In this document: positions 1 to 8,409 of the stretch, piece by piece | Layout: each line of letters opens with the position of its first letter | Numbering within the stretch: the stretch's first letter is position 1 | From: Oceanospirillaceae bacterium | GTDB lineage: Bacteria > Pseudomonadota > Gammaproteobacteria > Pseudomonadales > Balneatricaceae | Assembly: GCA_003521845.1 (NCBI GenBank) | Contig: DPHB01000032.1 | Coordinates: 15,519-79,518 of the forward strand | DNA length: 64,000 nucleotides | Direction of reading: 5' to 3' | The notes under the pieces: model-generated | Told to the model about the DNA's origin: nothing | Databases searched by the model: none | What the model saw: only the letters and a program-made list of their open reading frames with translations | Position numbers and translations under genes: made by a program

Positions 1-680
1 TCGGCAGCAAGTAGCTTGTAGGTCTTGTCTAGTACTTGGTGGATATTGCTGCTTTGTTTTTGCGTTTGGCGCTGCGGGCCAAGCAAGCGATCCACTAGGT
101 CGCGCAAACGATCGGCTTCAGAAATAATAACGTGGGCGTATTCTTGTAGTTCTTGGCAGGCTTTAGGGTTGTCGAGCTGGGTTTCAATTTCGCGTTCTAA
201 TAGTTGAGCTGCACCACGAATACCTCCGAGGGGGTTTTTGATCTCGTGGGCTAGGTTGCGTACTAGGTTGGCTGATGACTGGCGGCGGCTGTGCATAAGC
301 TCGCCACGGCTTAGACGTGAAAAGCGATCTAAAGTTTGGATTTCTAGTGCCAGATATTGCTGGTCCTCAATGGGGGTGCCAGTAAGGTCAATGAGCATTA
401 CAGGATGGCCAGCTAACTTCACCTTGACTTCGCGGCTAGTAAAAGATTGGCCTTGGCTAAGGCTAGCTTTAAACTGGGCAAGTAGTCTGGGTTCTAGTTG
501 TAAAACTTGTTCTAGGGCTGTGCCATGGGCTTGTTGAGAGCTCATGAGTAGCAGGGTTTGTGCGGCCTGGTTTAAGTCTTGAATGTGCAGTTGTTGGTCT
601 AATAAAATCACAGCCGTACTGAGCTGGTCCACCAGGTTGGCAGGTTGCGTACGATGTGAATTGTGTAGGCTCATAGGCAT
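1..680 (-). CDS. glnL: Nitrogen regulation sensor kinase NtrB (GlnL), 3' part outside window
   Basis: The minus strand reads as the N-terminal 226 codons of the PII-responsive histidine kinase that phosphorylates NtrC under nitrogen limitation. I translated it directly: an N-terminal PAS-like segment (about residues 14-120) is followed by the H-box HEIKNPLGG, with the phospho-acceptor His at about residue 145 (bases 246-248), and then the RGAAQLLERE stretch typical of NtrB. The ATPase domain lies beyond base 1. The start at 680 (MPMSLHN) follows an in-frame TAA directly; a second ATG at 674 is equally possible, and neither has a good Shine-Dalgarno sequence. It lies downstream of glnA on the same strand, the usual glnA-glnL-glnG order, with a terminator between them. 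The identification is firm; only the exact start is uncertain. Confidence 0.9.
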   Translation of the reverse strand, partial: MPMSLHNSHRTQPANLVDQLSTAVILLDQQLHIQDLNQAAQTLLLMSSQQAHGTALEQVLQLEPRLLAQFKASLSQGQSFTSREVKVKLAGHPVMLIDLTGTPIEDQQYLALEIQTLDRFSRLSRGELMHSRRQSSANLVRNLAHEIKNPLGGIRGAAQLLEREIETQLDNPKACQELQEYAHVIISEADRLRDLVDRLLGPQRQTQKQSSNIHQVLDKTYKLLAA

Positions 681-750
681 TGATTATACACGCACTATTT
701 TGGTGCGCATGGTTTTTTTGCATTTTGCTAGATGGGTTTGGGTATAAACA

Positions 751-779
751 AAAAACCCTCTGAGTGAGAGGGCTTTTTA
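751..779 (-). terminator. Rho-independent terminator of glnA
   Basis: A perfect stem CCCTCT (756-761) / AGAGGG (767-772) with the loop GAGTG is followed on the minus strand by a run of T. It lies 20 bases after the glnA stop and separates glnA from glnL, so part of the glnA transcript should end here. The plus strand also has a T run, so it may work in both directions. Confidence 0.85.
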
Positions 780-799
780 TTAGCTAGCTCACTGCGTAC

Positions 800-2206
800 T
801 TAGCAAGAGTAGTAAAGGTCAAATTCAACTGGGTGAGTGACGCTGTTTACTGCTTCTACTTCACCACGCTTAAGGTTAACGTATCCTTCGATCATGGACT
901 CAGTAAATACGCCGCCACGAGTTAAGAACTCATGGTCTGCTTCTAGTGCGTCTAGAGCTTGCTCTAGGCTACTAGCTACAGTTGGGATAGCTGCTGCTTC
1001 TTCTGCCGGTAGGTCATACAAGTCCTTGTCGGCTGCATCGCCTGGGTGGATCTTGTTTTGGATACCGTCAAGGCCGGCCATCATCAAGGCTGCGAAGCAC
1101 AAGTATGGGTTGGCAGTTGGATCAGGGAAACGTACTTCTACGCGACGACCCTTCGGGTTGCTTACGTATGGGATACGGATAGACGCAGAGCGGTTACGGG
1201 CAGAGTAAGCCAGCATAACAGGTGCTTCAAAGCCAGGAACCAAACGCTTGTAGGCGTTAGTAGAGGCGTTGGTGAAAGCGTTAAGGGCGCGAGCGTGCTT
1301 AATAACACCACCGATGTAGTGTAGCGCCATTTCGGAAAGACCGCCGTAGCCGTCGCCGTTAAACAGGTTTACACCGTCCTTAGCGATAGACATGTGTACG
1401 TGCATGCCAGAACCGTTGTCACCAACGATTGGCTTAGGCATGAAAGTAGCCGTCTTTCCATAAGCGTGAGCGACGTTGTGTACACAGTACTTAGTGATCT
1501 GTACTTCGTCAGCCTTGCGTACTAGGGTGTTAAACTTAGTGCCGATTTCGTTTTGGTTAGCCGTTGCCACTTCGTGGTGGTGTACTTCAATTTCAACGCC
1601 CATGGCTTCCATAGCGTCACACATTGCACCACGCATGTCGTGGGAAGAGTCTACTGGTGGTACTGGGAAGTAGCCGCCTTTAACGCCTGGACGGTGACCG
1701 GTGTTACCGCCTTCGATAGTCGCATTGGACTGCCATGCGGCTTCTTCGGAGTTGATTTCGTACATGGCGCCAGACATGTCGGCTTTCCATTTAACGTCGT
1801 CAAATACGAAAAACTCTGGCTCAGGGCCGAAGAAAGCTGTGTCACCGATACCGGTGGACTTTAGGTATTCTTCTGCACGCTGGGCAACAGAACGTGGGTC
1901 GCGATCATAGCCTTGCATAGTGCTTGGCTCGATAACGTCGCAACGTAAGTTTAGAGTAGAGTCTTCGGTGAATGGGTCCATTACCGCAGAGCTGTCATCA
2001 GGCATGATGATCATGTCGGATTCGTTGATGCCTTTCCAGCCAGCAACAGAAGAACCGTCAAACATCTGGCCTTCGCTAAAGAAGTCTTCGTCTACAGTTC
2101 TAGCAGGAATAGTAACGTGCTGTTCCTTACCCTTGGTGTCGGTGAAGCGTAGGTCGACCCAACGAACATCATTGTCCTGGATCATTTTCAATGTATTTGA
2201 AGACAT
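800..2206 (-). CDS. glnA: Glutamine synthetase type I
   Basis: It makes glutamine from glutamate, ammonia and ATP in the cytoplasm, as a dodecamer. The protein has 468 residues, essentially the E. coli length. Visible marks are [15 protein letters not shown] near the N-terminus, the FDGSS loop, the glutamate/ATP-site segments EVHHHEVA and NGSGMHVH, and LYDLP near residue 397, which carries the tyrosine adenylylated by GlnE. A longer reading frame opens at 2251, but the start at 2206 (MSSNTLKMI) matches the family and is preceded on the minus strand by GGAGAG at a suitable distance. The adenylylation tyrosine and the sigma-54/NtrC control region upstream indicate classic Ntr regulation. glnL follows after a terminator. 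Confidence 0.97.
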   Translation of the reverse strand: MSSNTLKMIQDNDVRWVDLRFTDTKGKEQHVTIPARTVDEDFFSEGQMFDGSSVAGWKGINESDMIIMPDDSSAVMDPFTEDSTLNLRCDVIEPSTMQGYDRDPRSVAQRAEEYLKSTGIGDTAFFGPEPEFFVFDDVKWKADMSGAMYEINSEEAAWQSNATIEGGNTGHRPGVKGGYFPVPPVDSSHDMRGAMCDAMEAMGVEIEVHHHEVATANQNEIGTKFNTLVRKADEVQITKYCVHNVAHAYGKTATFMPKPIVGDNGSGMHVHMSIAKDGVNLFNGDGYGGLSEMALHYIGGVIKHARALNAFTNASTNAYKRLVPGFEAPVMLAYSARNRSASIRIPYVSNPKGRRVEVRFPDPTANPYLCFAALMMAGLDGIQNKIHPGDAADKDLYDLPAEEAAAIPTVASSLEQALDALEADHEFLTRGGVFTESMIEGYVNLKRGEVEAVNSVTHPVEFDLYYSC

Positions 2207-2352
2207 CATGTCTCTCCATGTTGGCCAGCTTCTGGCTGGGTTGGTTATCACGATTTGTTTGTGCAGTAAGCACTCTAGCGTGTTGCTAGCGCAGGGTAAA
2301 GGCGACTTTCATCTTAGTTCCTGCTTTAAGCTCGCATTTTCACATATCTATA

Positions 2353-2369
2353 TAGCAACCGCCGTGCCA
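2353..2369 (-). promoter_or_regulatory. Sigma-54 promoter of glnA
   Basis: The minus strand reads TGGCACG, four bases, then TTGCT, matching the sigma-54 consensus TGGCACG-N4-TTGCA/T, with GG at 2368-2367 and GC at 2356-2355. Transcription would start near 2343, giving a leader of about 137 bases before glnA. The NtrC-type palindrome about 225 bases upstream supports the reading. Confidence 0.85.
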
Positions 2370-2581
2370 ACTTAATGCGCAAGGTCGAAAAATCGAGCAT
2401 TTAGCAGTTAAATTGATGCGCTTTTGCGAACAGACTAATAAAGCGTCGCTATTTTACGCTTTAATGGGGCTTATTTCATCTTTCTATGCGGCTGGGTCGC
2501 GCTAAGCTGGTGCGTTGTGTGAGCGGGTTAGGGGTGGTTGCGGATAAATGGGTGCAATTTGGTGCGTACGGCTAGTATTTT

Positions 2582-2596
2582 GCACTAATATAGTGC
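2582..2596. promoter_or_regulatory. NtrC-binding palindrome (enhancer of glnA)
   Basis: GCACTA-ATA-TAGTGC is a perfect inverted repeat fitting the NtrC site pattern GCAC-N7-GTGC. It lies about 225 bases upstream of the sigma-54 promoter of glnA, a normal enhancer distance. A weaker related stretch with two GGTGC words lies at 2551-2565. The rest of the 586-base gap between glnA and typA holds no gene that I can see. Confidence 0.75.
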
Positions 2597-2698
2597 GCTA
2601 TGGGTGTGTTGCTAGCTTATGGGAAAATAATTCCTTTTTTCATGGCTTATAATGGCTGAAGGTGGGCCTAGCGCTTATAACTTATAGGTAATTAGTGG

Positions 2699-2715
2699 TA
2701 TAATTCGCGCGCGAA
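2699..2715 (+). promoter_or_regulatory. Likely typA promoter (-10) with adjacent GC palindrome
   Basis: TATAAT at 2699-2704 is a perfect -10 element about 90 bases upstream of typA. No convincing -35 element is visible. It runs straight into the 12-base palindrome TTCGCGCGCGAA (2704-2715), which would cover the transcription start. A GC-rich discriminator at this place is typical of growth-rate (stringently) controlled promoters; that role is inferred. Confidence 0.55.
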
Positions 2716-2758
2716 ATTTATAGGCCCTGTCGGTACTGCTGTTAGGGCTTTTATTATC

Positions 2759-2778
2759 CCTCCCATTTAATAGGGAGG
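2759..2778 (+). promoter_or_regulatory. Leader hairpin just upstream of the typA ribosome binding site
   Basis: CCTCCC (2759-2764) pairs perfectly with GGGAGG (2773-2778) across an 8-base loop. It ends four bases before the GGAG ribosome binding site (2782-2785). The pyrimidine arm could also pair with that ribosome binding site, so a role in translation or mRNA stability is possible. No T run follows, so it is not a terminator. Confidence 0.45.
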
Positions 2779-2792
2779 CTTGGAGTCAAAAC

Positions 2793-4607
2793 ATGATCGA
2801 AATGCTAAGAAACGTGGCCATTGTTGCCCACGTAGACCATGGTAAAACCACCTTGGTAGACAAATTGCTGGAACAGTCCGGTACTCTAGATCGTCGTGAT
2901 CAGGGCTCCGAGCGTATCATGGACTCCAATGACCAGGAAAAGGAACGTGGTATCACCATCCTGGCCAAGAATACGGCTATCAACTGGAACGACTACCATA
3001 TCAATATCGTAGACACACCGGGACACGCCGACTTCGGTGGTGAAGTAGAGCGTGTATTGTCCATGGTAGATTGCGTATTACTTTTGGTTGATGCCGTTGA
3101 TGGCCCCATGCCGCAAACGCGTTTTGTAACACAAAAAGCATTCCAGCAGGGTTTGAGTCCCATCGTTGTTATCAACAAGATTGACCGCCCTGGCGCACGT
3201 CCTGATTGGGTAATGGATCAAGTATTTGATCTGTTTGACTCGCTGGGTGCTACCGATGAGCAGTTGGACTTCCCTGTAGTTTATGCATCGGCTCTTAACG
3301 GTATTGCTGGCCTAGAAGCTGACGACATGGCGGAAGACATGACGCCATTGCTAGAAATGCTAGTAGAAAAAGTAAAGGCGCCAGAAGTGAACGCAGACGG
3401 TCCTTTGCAAATGCAAATATCGGCTCTGGATTACTCCAGCTATGTTGGTGTAATTGGTGTTGGCCGTGTAACCCGTGGCCAAATCAAAGCGGGTCAGCAA
3501 GTTATGGTCGTTGATGCTGATGGCAAGGCGCGTAAAGCCAAGCTACAGCAAGTGATGAGCTACTTGGGCTTGGAGCGTATTGATGTGCCAACGGTTGAAG
3601 CGGGTAACATTTGCTGTATCACTGGTATTGACGGCCTAAGCATTTCCGATACTATTTGTGCTGTTGATTGTGTAGAAGCATTACCACCTTTGAGTGTTGA
3701 TGAGCCAACGGTTTCCATGACCTTCCAGGTTAATGATTCGCCGTTTGCTGGCAAAGACGGCAAGTATGTAACTAGCCGTAACATTAAAGAGCGTCTTGAG
3801 CGTGAATTGATTCATAACGTGGCACTGCGTGTTGAGCAAGGTGCTACCCCTGACCAGTTTATCGTTTCTGGCCGTGGTGAATTGCATTTGTCGGTGTTGA
3901 TCGAAACCATGCGTCGTGAAGGCTTTGAGCTAGGTGTGTCCCGCCCTCAAGTTATCCAAAAAGAAATGGATGGCGTGATGATGGAACCGTACGAAGCGGT
4001 ATTGATTGACTGTGAAGACGAACACACCGGTTCCTTGATGGAAGAGATGGGTCGTCGTAAGGCCGAAATGACTAACATGGAGCCAGACGGCAAGGGGCGT
4101 ACGCGCCTTGAGTTTGTTGTGCCTTCACGTGGTTTGATTGGTTTCCGTGGTCAGTTCCTAACCCTTACCTCTGGTAGTGGCGTTATGACTTCTGTATTTG
4201 ATCACTATGGTGAAGTGAAGCAGGGTGCTATGGCAGAGCGTCAAAATGGCGTCTTGGTGTCTATGGTTAAAGGTAAGGTCTTGGCCTTTGCTTTGTTTAA
4301 CCTGCAAGACCGTGGCCGCTTGATGATCGAACCTAACATCGACGTATACGAAGGTATGTTGATCGGTGTACACAGCCGTAGCAATGACTTGGTCGTTAAC
4401 CCAACTAAGGGTAAGCAGTTGACCAACATCCGTGCCGCTGGTACTGATGAAAACATTCAGCTGACACCACCTATTCGTCACTCGCTAGAGCAAGCGCTAG
4501 AATTCATCGAAGATGATGAGTTGGTTGAAGTAACGCCGAACTTTATTCGTCTACGTAAGAAGCTTTTGTTAGAGCATGAGCGTAAGCGCGCATCACGTGG
4601 CGGTTAA
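2793..4607 (+). CDS. typA: Ribosome-associated GTPase TypA/BipA
   Basis: This translational GTPase of the EF-G family binds the ribosome and helps 50S assembly and growth under stress or cold. The 604-residue product (E. coli 607) has the G1 loop AHVDHGKT at about residues 11-18, DTPGHADF (G3) and NKIDRPGA (G4), followed by the beta-barrel, EF-G-like domains III and V, and the BipA C-terminal domain ending in a lysine- and arginine-rich tail. The start [11 protein letters not shown] matches the family and has GGAG seven bases upstream. It is transcribed alone, with a terminator directly behind it. Confidence 0.97.
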   Translation: MIEMLRNVAIVAHVDHGKTTLVDKLLEQSGTLDRRDQGSERIMDSNDQEKERGITILAKNTAINWNDYHINIVDTPGHADFGGEVERVLSMVDCVLLLVDAVDGPMPQTRFVTQKAFQQGLSPIVVINKIDRPGARPDWVMDQVFDLFDSLGATDEQLDFPVVYASALNGIAGLEADDMAEDMTPLLEMLVEKVKAPEVNADGPLQMQISALDYSSYVGVIGVGRVTRGQIKAGQQVMVVDADGKARKAKLQQVMSYLGLERIDVPTVEAGNICCITGIDGLSISDTICAVDCVEALPPLSVDEPTVSMTFQVNDSPFAGKDGKYVTSRNIKERLERELIHNVALRVEQGATPDQFIVSGRGELHLSVLIETMRREGFELGVSRPQVIQKEMDGVMMEPYEAVLIDCEDEHTGSLMEEMGRRKAEMTNMEPDGKGRTRLEFVVPSRGLIGFRGQFLTLTSGSGVMTSVFDHYGEVKQGAMAERQNGVLVSMVKGKVLAFALFNLQDRGRLMIEPNIDVYEGMLIGVHSRSNDLVVNPTKGKQLTNIRAAGTDENIQLTPPIRHSLEQALEFIEDDELVEVTPNFIRLRKKLLLEHERKRASRGG

Positions 4608-4625
4608 TGCATACATAGTATGTAT

Positions 4626-4656
4626 AAAAAGGGCGGCCGTAAGGTCGCCCTTTTTT
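4626..4656 (+). terminator. Rho-independent terminator of typA
   Basis: GGGCGGCC pairs with GGTCGCCC (one G-U pair) across the loop GTAA, flanked by five A and six T. It starts 18 bases after the typA stop. Confidence 0.93.
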
Positions 4657-4751
4657 GTGCTAAGGTTAAATATATAGCGGTGTGGTAAGTGCTAGCAGGA
4701 ACTTCTTCTATATATAGGAGTCTTGACTAGTAGGCGAGTTAGGAAATGGAC

Positions 4752-5120
4752 ATGTTTAAAAAAATAATTATAAGTGGCTTGTGTGGCTTTGTGATGGCCT
4801 GTGGCAGTGTGGATGTAAATGATAGTCCTTTGGCTGTGGCGGGCTTCACGGGGCTGTATGAGTCCTTTAGTTGCGATCAGTTGTATTCTGAAGCGCGCAG
4901 GGTAGCAAGCCAAATGGAAGTGCTGGCGGGAGATTATAATGATGAAGTGCAGCGTTCAAGAATGGAGTTTGTCGGCGGTGTGGTTTATTGGCCAATTTTG
5001 TTTTTTGTGGATGACAATGCAGATGAAGGCGCAGCCGACGAGTATGCCCAGTTAAAGGCGCGGTTAGATAAGCTGGCGCACTGGATGGTGGAGAAGTCTT
5101 GTCGAGCTAGCGGTGGCTAG
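4752..5120 (+). CDS. Small lipoprotein of unknown function
   Basis: The product of 122 residues has a short basic N-terminus, a hydrophobic segment and a lipobox VMAC, so it should be exported and lipid-anchored with its cysteine at about residue 17. Behind it come a Cys-containing helix (SCDQLYSEARRV), a charged stretch and a hydrophobic patch GGVVYWPILFF, then a helix ending in a second Cys. This layout resembles a family of short gammaproteobacterial lipoproteins of unknown function. I chose ATG 4752 over 4746 because AGGA at 4741-4744 is well spaced only for 4752. It stands alone between two terminators. Confidence 0.75.
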   Translation: MFKKIIISGLCGFVMACGSVDVNDSPLAVAGFTGLYESFSCDQLYSEARRVASQMEVLAGDYNDEVQRSRMEFVGGVVYWPILFFVDDNADEGAADEYAQLKARLDKLAHWMVEKSCRASGG

Positions 5121-5141
5121 AGGTATAAACAGTCAGGCAAT

Positions 5142-5172
5142 AAAAAAGCAGCTCTTAGGAGCTGCTTTCTGA
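5142..5172 (+). terminator. Terminator of the lipoprotein gene
   Basis: AGCAGCTC (5147-5154) pairs perfectly with GAGCTGCT (5159-5166) around TTAG, with A runs before and a short T run after. Confidence 0.8.
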
Positions 5173-5487
5173 GGCTGTTTTTATTTTTATTGGCAAGCCT
5201 TTAAGGGTGTCTGTTTTTCTTATGACGCTTATTATTTTTATTTGCGTTGGAGGGCATACTAGCAACATTCTGCATGAAGTCTAATAATTAATTGGAATAT
5301 GTTAATAATTTTATAGAATATTGCATTATCTGCATTTAGAGTAAAGATGTAGCGTTTTCAAATTTTACTTATATAAGCTTGAAAATAAACGTAATTTTGC
5401 GTTGATATAATTTAAACAAGCGTTTAATCTTAGTGCGAATTAATGCTAATTTTTAGCTAAAACTTTATTATAGGAACACTTGCAAGC
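5173..5487. other. AT-rich intergenic region
   Basis: About 315 bases without a gene, clearly richer in A and T than the surroundings. It must hold the promoter of the next gene. TATAAT at 5406-5411 is a good -10 candidate, but no -35 element sits at the right distance. I see no RNA gene or repeat here. Confidence 0.5.
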
Positions 5488-5763
5488 ATGGCTACAGTAA
5501 GTATTTGTTACCCGCATCAGCGCACTAGTGAGCAGGCTCGAGAGGCGGCGGATACCTTCGCCGGCAAGCTGTCGGCAAAATTAGGGGTTGAATGCGCGTG
5601 GCAGGGCGATACCATGACTTTACAGCGTCAGGGTGTTAATGGCGAATTGGTGCTAAGTGAAGGTGAGGTTAATATTGAGCTAAAGTTGGGTATGATGCTG
5701 ACGCCTATGAAAGGCCAGATTGAAGCTGAGATACAGCGTCAGTTAGCGAAGTATTTGGGCTAG
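5488..5763 (+). CDS. Polyhydroxyalkanoic acid system family protein (PHA_gran_rgn type)
   Basis: The 91-residue protein matches a family of small proteins found near polyhydroxyalkanoate genes. It has a PH-start segment ISICYPH-like, a W-x-G-D-T motif (WQGDTMTLQ), a G-V-N-G turn, alternating beta-strands, and the closing LTPMKGQIEAEI. It is predicted to be a cytoplasmic alpha/beta protein, and its biochemical role is not established. The neighbour hslVU is also next to the pha genes in Pseudomonas, which fits, but no PHA synthase gene is present in this window. The ribosome binding site is weak (AGGAACACTTGCAAGC before the ATG). Confidence 0.7.
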   Translation: MATVSICYPHQRTSEQAREAADTFAGKLSAKLGVECAWQGDTMTLQRQGVNGELVLSEGEVNIELKLGMMLTPMKGQIEAEIQRQLAKYLG

Positions 5764-5773
5764 ATTTATAATA

Positions 5774-5876
5774 AAGGGACAGGCACTCTCCTAACGGAAA
5801 AAGCCAGCCCCCTGTCCGAGCCTGTGGGGACTGGCTCTTGTTTGGTTGCGTAGCAAACAAAAAGTGCCTGTCCCTT
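5774..5876. repeat. Pair of inverted REP-like elements
   Basis: Two copies of one element face each other. The left copy runs from AAGGGACAGGCACT (5774-5787) to AGCCAGCCCC (5802-5811); the right copy runs from GGGGACTGGCT (5826-5836) to AGTGCCTGTCCCTT (5863-5876). The right copy holds the small stem TTGTTTG/CAAACAA. A further copy with the same two ends lies at 29884-29933. The arrangement resembles REP elements in paired form. It may also end transcription between the two convergent genes. Confidence 0.75.
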
Positions 5877-5887
5877 ATTTAGCGTCT

Positions 5888-7207
5888 TTAAAGAATGTAC
5901 TGGCTCAAATCCTGGTCCTGTACCAAATCTTGTAGATTCTGCTCGACATAAGCTTGGTTAACCACCACCTTGGCGCCCTGGGCTTGGTTGGCTTCAAAAG
6001 ACAGGTCTTCAAGCAAGCGCTCCATCAAGGTGTGCAAGCGACGTGCACCAATGTTTTCGGTATTCTCGTTCACTTCAAAGGCTAATTCCGCTAAGCGTGT
6101 TATGCCATCTTCGCTAAACTCAAGGTCAACACCTTCAACACCCAGCAAGGCTTGGTACTGTTCCGTTAGGGAGTAGTTTGGCTCGGTCAAAATGCGGGCA
6201 AAATCTTCTGGCTTGAGGGCGTTAAGTTCAACGCGAATGGGTAGGCGGCCTTGTAGTTCAGGTATTAAGTCAGAAGGCTTAGCCAAATGGAAAGCGCCTG
6301 AGGTGATGAACAAGATGTGATCTGTTTTTACCATGCCGTACTTGGTGCTGACGGTGCAGCCTTCAATGAGCGGCAATAGGTCGCGCTGTACGCCTTCGCG
6401 AGATACGTCACCACTGGTGCCGCCTTCTTGTTTCTTGGCAATTTTGTCGATCTCGTCAAGGAATACGATACCATTTTGTTCTACAGCTTCTAAAGCCTGC
6501 TGCTTGATATCATCTTCCTTAATCAATTGGGAAGCTTCTTCATCTTGCAGTTGCTTGCGCGCGTCCTTGATCTTTATCTTGCGGCTTTTCTTGCGATCTT
6601 GGCCCATATTGGAAAACATGCTTTGTAGCTGGTTGGTCATTTCTTCCATACCAGGGGGGGCCATGATTTCTACGCCGGCGGGCGTGACGGACATTTCGAT
6701 ATCGATTTCCTTGTCATCTAGCTGACCTTCGCGTAATTTCTTACGGAATACTTGGCGCGTACTAGAGTCTTGGCTTGCTTCTTCGCCGCGGGCAGGGGGC
6801 AACAGTGCATCAAGGATGCGATCTTCAGCCCGATCGGCAGCGTCGTTGCCGACCTTGTCCATGGCCTGCTCACGCAGCATTTTGATGGCTGTTTCGACTA
6901 GGTCGCGAATAATCGATTCAACATCGCGTCCAACATAGCCAACTTCGGTGAACTTGGTGGCCTCGATCTTGATAAAGGGTGCGTTGGAAAGCTTGGCTAA
7001 GCGTCGTGCAATCTCGGTTTTGCCGACCCCGGTTGGGCCAATCATCATGATGTTTTTGGGGGCGATTTCAGCGCGCATGTCGGTATCTAGTTGCATGCGG
7101 CGCCAGCGGTTGCGCAAAGCGATAGCAACGGCGCGTTTGGCCGAAGCTTGGCCAATAATGTGTTGATCTAGCTTGCTAACTATTTGGGCAGGAGTTAGGT
7201 TCGACAT
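5888..7207 (-). CDS. hslU: HslU, ATPase subunit of the HslVU protease
   Basis: AAA+ unfoldase that feeds proteins to HslV in the cytoplasm. The 439 residues (E. coli 443) carry Walker [15 protein letters not shown] near residue 57, the pore motif GYVGRDVES, an inserted I-domain (about 110-240), Walker [10 protein letters not shown] and the C-terminal sensor-2 segment [16 protein letters not shown]. The reading frame opens at 7264, but the family start [10 protein letters not shown] at 7207 is preceded by AGGA overlapping the hslV stop codon, which suggests translational coupling. It is the second gene of hslV-hslU, eight bases after hslV. Confidence 0.97.
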   Translation of the reverse strand: MSNLTPAQIVSKLDQHIIGQASAKRAVAIALRNRWRRMQLDTDMRAEIAPKNIMMIGPTGVGKTEIARRLAKLSNAPFIKIEATKFTEVGYVGRDVESIIRDLVETAIKMLREQAMDKVGNDAADRAEDRILDALLPPARGEEASQDSSTRQVFRKKLREGQLDDKEIDIEMSVTPAGVEIMAPPGMEEMTNQLQSMFSNMGQDRKKSRKIKIKDARKQLQDEEASQLIKEDDIKQQALEAVEQNGIVFLDEIDKIAKKQEGGTSGDVSREGVQRDLLPLIEGCTVSTKYGMVKTDHILFITSGAFHLAKPSDLIPELQGRLPIRVELNALKPEDFARILTEPNYSLTEQYQALLGVEGVDLEFSEDGITRLAELAFEVNENTENIGARRLHTLMERLLEDLSFEANQAQGAKVVVNQAYVEQNLQDLVQDQDLSQYIL

Positions 7208-7215
7208 ATTAGTTC

Positions 7216-7740
7216 CTAAATATCCAAAGACTCGACAGTGGTGTGGTGGTTGGTAAAGACGCAAATGTCAGCGGCAATAGAAAGGCTTTTTTCAACAATT
7301 TCTTGCGCGCTAAGGTCGGTATTCTTGAGTAGTGCGGTAGCGGCAGCCTGGGCGTAGTTGCCGCCAGAGCCAATAGCAATCAAGCCTTCTTCTGGTTCTA
7401 CCACATCGCCGTTGCCAGTAATGATCAAAGACGCTTCTTGGTTGGCTACCACCAGCATGGCTTCTAGTTTGCGCAGAGCGCGATCGCTGCGCCAATCTTT
7501 GGCAAGCTCAACAGCGGAGCGTACTAGCTGTCCATGGTGCTTTTGTAGTTGCGCTTCAAAGCGTTCGAATAGGGTGAAAGCATCGGCTGTGCCACCAGCA
7601 AAACCGGCTATAACTTGGTCTTGGTAAAGGCGGCGCACTTTGCGGGCGTTGCCCTTCATGACTGTGTTGCCTAAGGAAACCTGGCCATCACCACCGAGTA
7701 CGACCTTGTCGCCACGGCGTACGGATACAATTGTTGTCAC
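7216..7740 (-). CDS. hslV: HslV, peptidase subunit of the HslVU protease
   Basis: Proteasome-like threonine protease. The 174-residue product begins MTTIVSVRR, so removal of Met exposes the catalytic Thr. [14 protein letters not shown], the Lys-containing ARKVRRLY segment and [17 protein letters not shown] are all conserved. The start codon is GTG (7740-7738), with GGAG seven bases upstream. That ribosome binding site lies inside one arm of a perfect 13-bp hairpin (7747-7780), and a sigma-32-like promoter overlaps the other arm; both are listed separately. The gene follows the SPOR-domain gene, as in E. coli (ftsN-hslV) and Pseudomonas. Confidence 0.97.
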   Translation of the reverse strand: MTTIVSVRRGDKVVLGGDGQVSLGNTVMKGNARKVRRLYQDQVIAGFAGGTADAFTLFERFEAQLQKHHGQLVRSAVELAKDWRSDRALRKLEAMLVVANQEASLIITGNGDVVEPEEGLIAIGSGGNYAQAAATALLKNTDLSAQEIVEKSLSIAADICVFTNHHTTVESLDI

Positions 7741-7746
7741 AGAGTT

Positions 7747-7780
7747 ACTCCATTAATAGCTAATGTTCTATTAATGGAGT
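7747..7780 (-). promoter_or_regulatory. Perfect 13-bp hairpin covering the hslV ribosome binding site
   Basis: ACTCCATTAATAG (7747-7759 on the plus strand) is the exact reverse complement of 7768-7780, with an 8-base loop. On the hslV mRNA the 3' arm contains the GGAG ribosome binding site. A stem-loop in the hslVU leader is known in E. coli, where it affects mRNA stability; that it controls ribosome access here is an inference. Confidence 0.8.
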
Positions 7781-7799
7781 TGGAGTTGGCGAATTCAAG
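7772..7799 (-). promoter_or_regulatory. Sigma-32 (heat shock) type promoter of hslVU
   Basis: The minus strand reads CTTGAA (7799-7794), 14 bases, then CTCCATTA (7779-7772). This is close to the sigma-32 pattern CTTGAAA-N11-16-CCCCATNT. hslVU is a classic heat-shock operon. The -10 element coincides with the 5' arm of the leader hairpin, so a transcript from this promoter would start in the loop and lack that arm. Confidence 0.7.
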
Positions 7800-7820
7800 A
7801 CCCGTTTTAGGCGTTAGTGG

Positions 7821-8408
7821 CTATTTGCGATTGATGCGCAAGGGGGCAATGTTGTTTTGCGCCAGTGTGTCTTCGGCTTTGTTGAGCATAGACCGGTTGG
7901 CAAATGGGCCAAGGCGTACTCGGTACCAAATAGTGCCACTGCTAGCGGTGGTTTTTTCGGTGATCACATTAGGTAGGTTTAGTAGGATTAGCTTGGCGCG
8001 CATGCGCTCGGCATCCTTGAGGTGGCGAAAAGAGCCTGCTTGCAACAAGGTGTTGGTTTTTTTGTTGGGGTCCTTGGGGGTGGACTTGTACGCGTCCACT
8101 GCTTGTGGCTGTACTTGGCTCTCAGGTAGCAGGTTATAAAAGTCAAAATTGCTTTTATCTGCTTGCTTGTTACTGTCCGGGGCCGTTTTAGGCTTAGGGC
8201 TAGTGAGGGCTGCTTTCGGTGCTATAGGCGCGCTGCTGGCCGCTTTACTTGGTGCTGGGGCCGCTTGATCCTTAGGCTGTTGTGCTAAGTACCATAAGCC
8301 ACCAGCAAAACCAACGGCCATGATGAGCGTCAATAAAGTACGCACAGGCGATGCTTTGCTGTTGGCTTTTTTCTTGGATTTTTTGCCGCGGGCGTAATCT
8401 CGAGCCAT
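7821..8408 (-). CDS. FtsN-like SPOR-domain cell division protein
   Basis: A bitopic inner-membrane protein of 195 residues. It has a short basic cytoplasmic tail (GKKSKKK), one membrane helix (about 23-42), an Ala/Pro/Lys-rich periplasmic linker, a short FDFYNLLPES motif, and a C-terminal SPOR domain (about 118-193) with LLQAGSF and WYRVRLGPF. SPOR domains bind denuded septal peptidoglycan, so a division role like that of FtsN is likely. The position between argS and hslV is shared with Pseudomonas, and E. coli has ftsN directly upstream of hslV. It starts one base after the argS stop, so the two are co-transcribed. The match to FtsN is by layout, not by close sequence identity. Confidence 0.85.
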   Translation of the reverse strand: MARDYARGKKSKKKANSKASPVRTLLTLIMAVGFAGGLWYLAQQPKDQAAPAPSKAASSAPIAPKAALTSPKPKTAPDSNKQADKSNFDFYNLLPESQVQPQAVDAYKSTPKDPNKKTNTLLQAGSFRHLKDAERMRAKLILLNLPNVITEKTTASSGTIWYRVRLGPFANRSMLNKAEDTLAQNNIAPLRINRK

Positions 8409-8409
8409 G

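Noticed and set aside
837..2375. Several plus-strand frames opposite glnA (up to 151 codons)
   Set aside because: They lie on the strand opposite a fully conserved glnA or its control region and have no family match or ribosome binding site.
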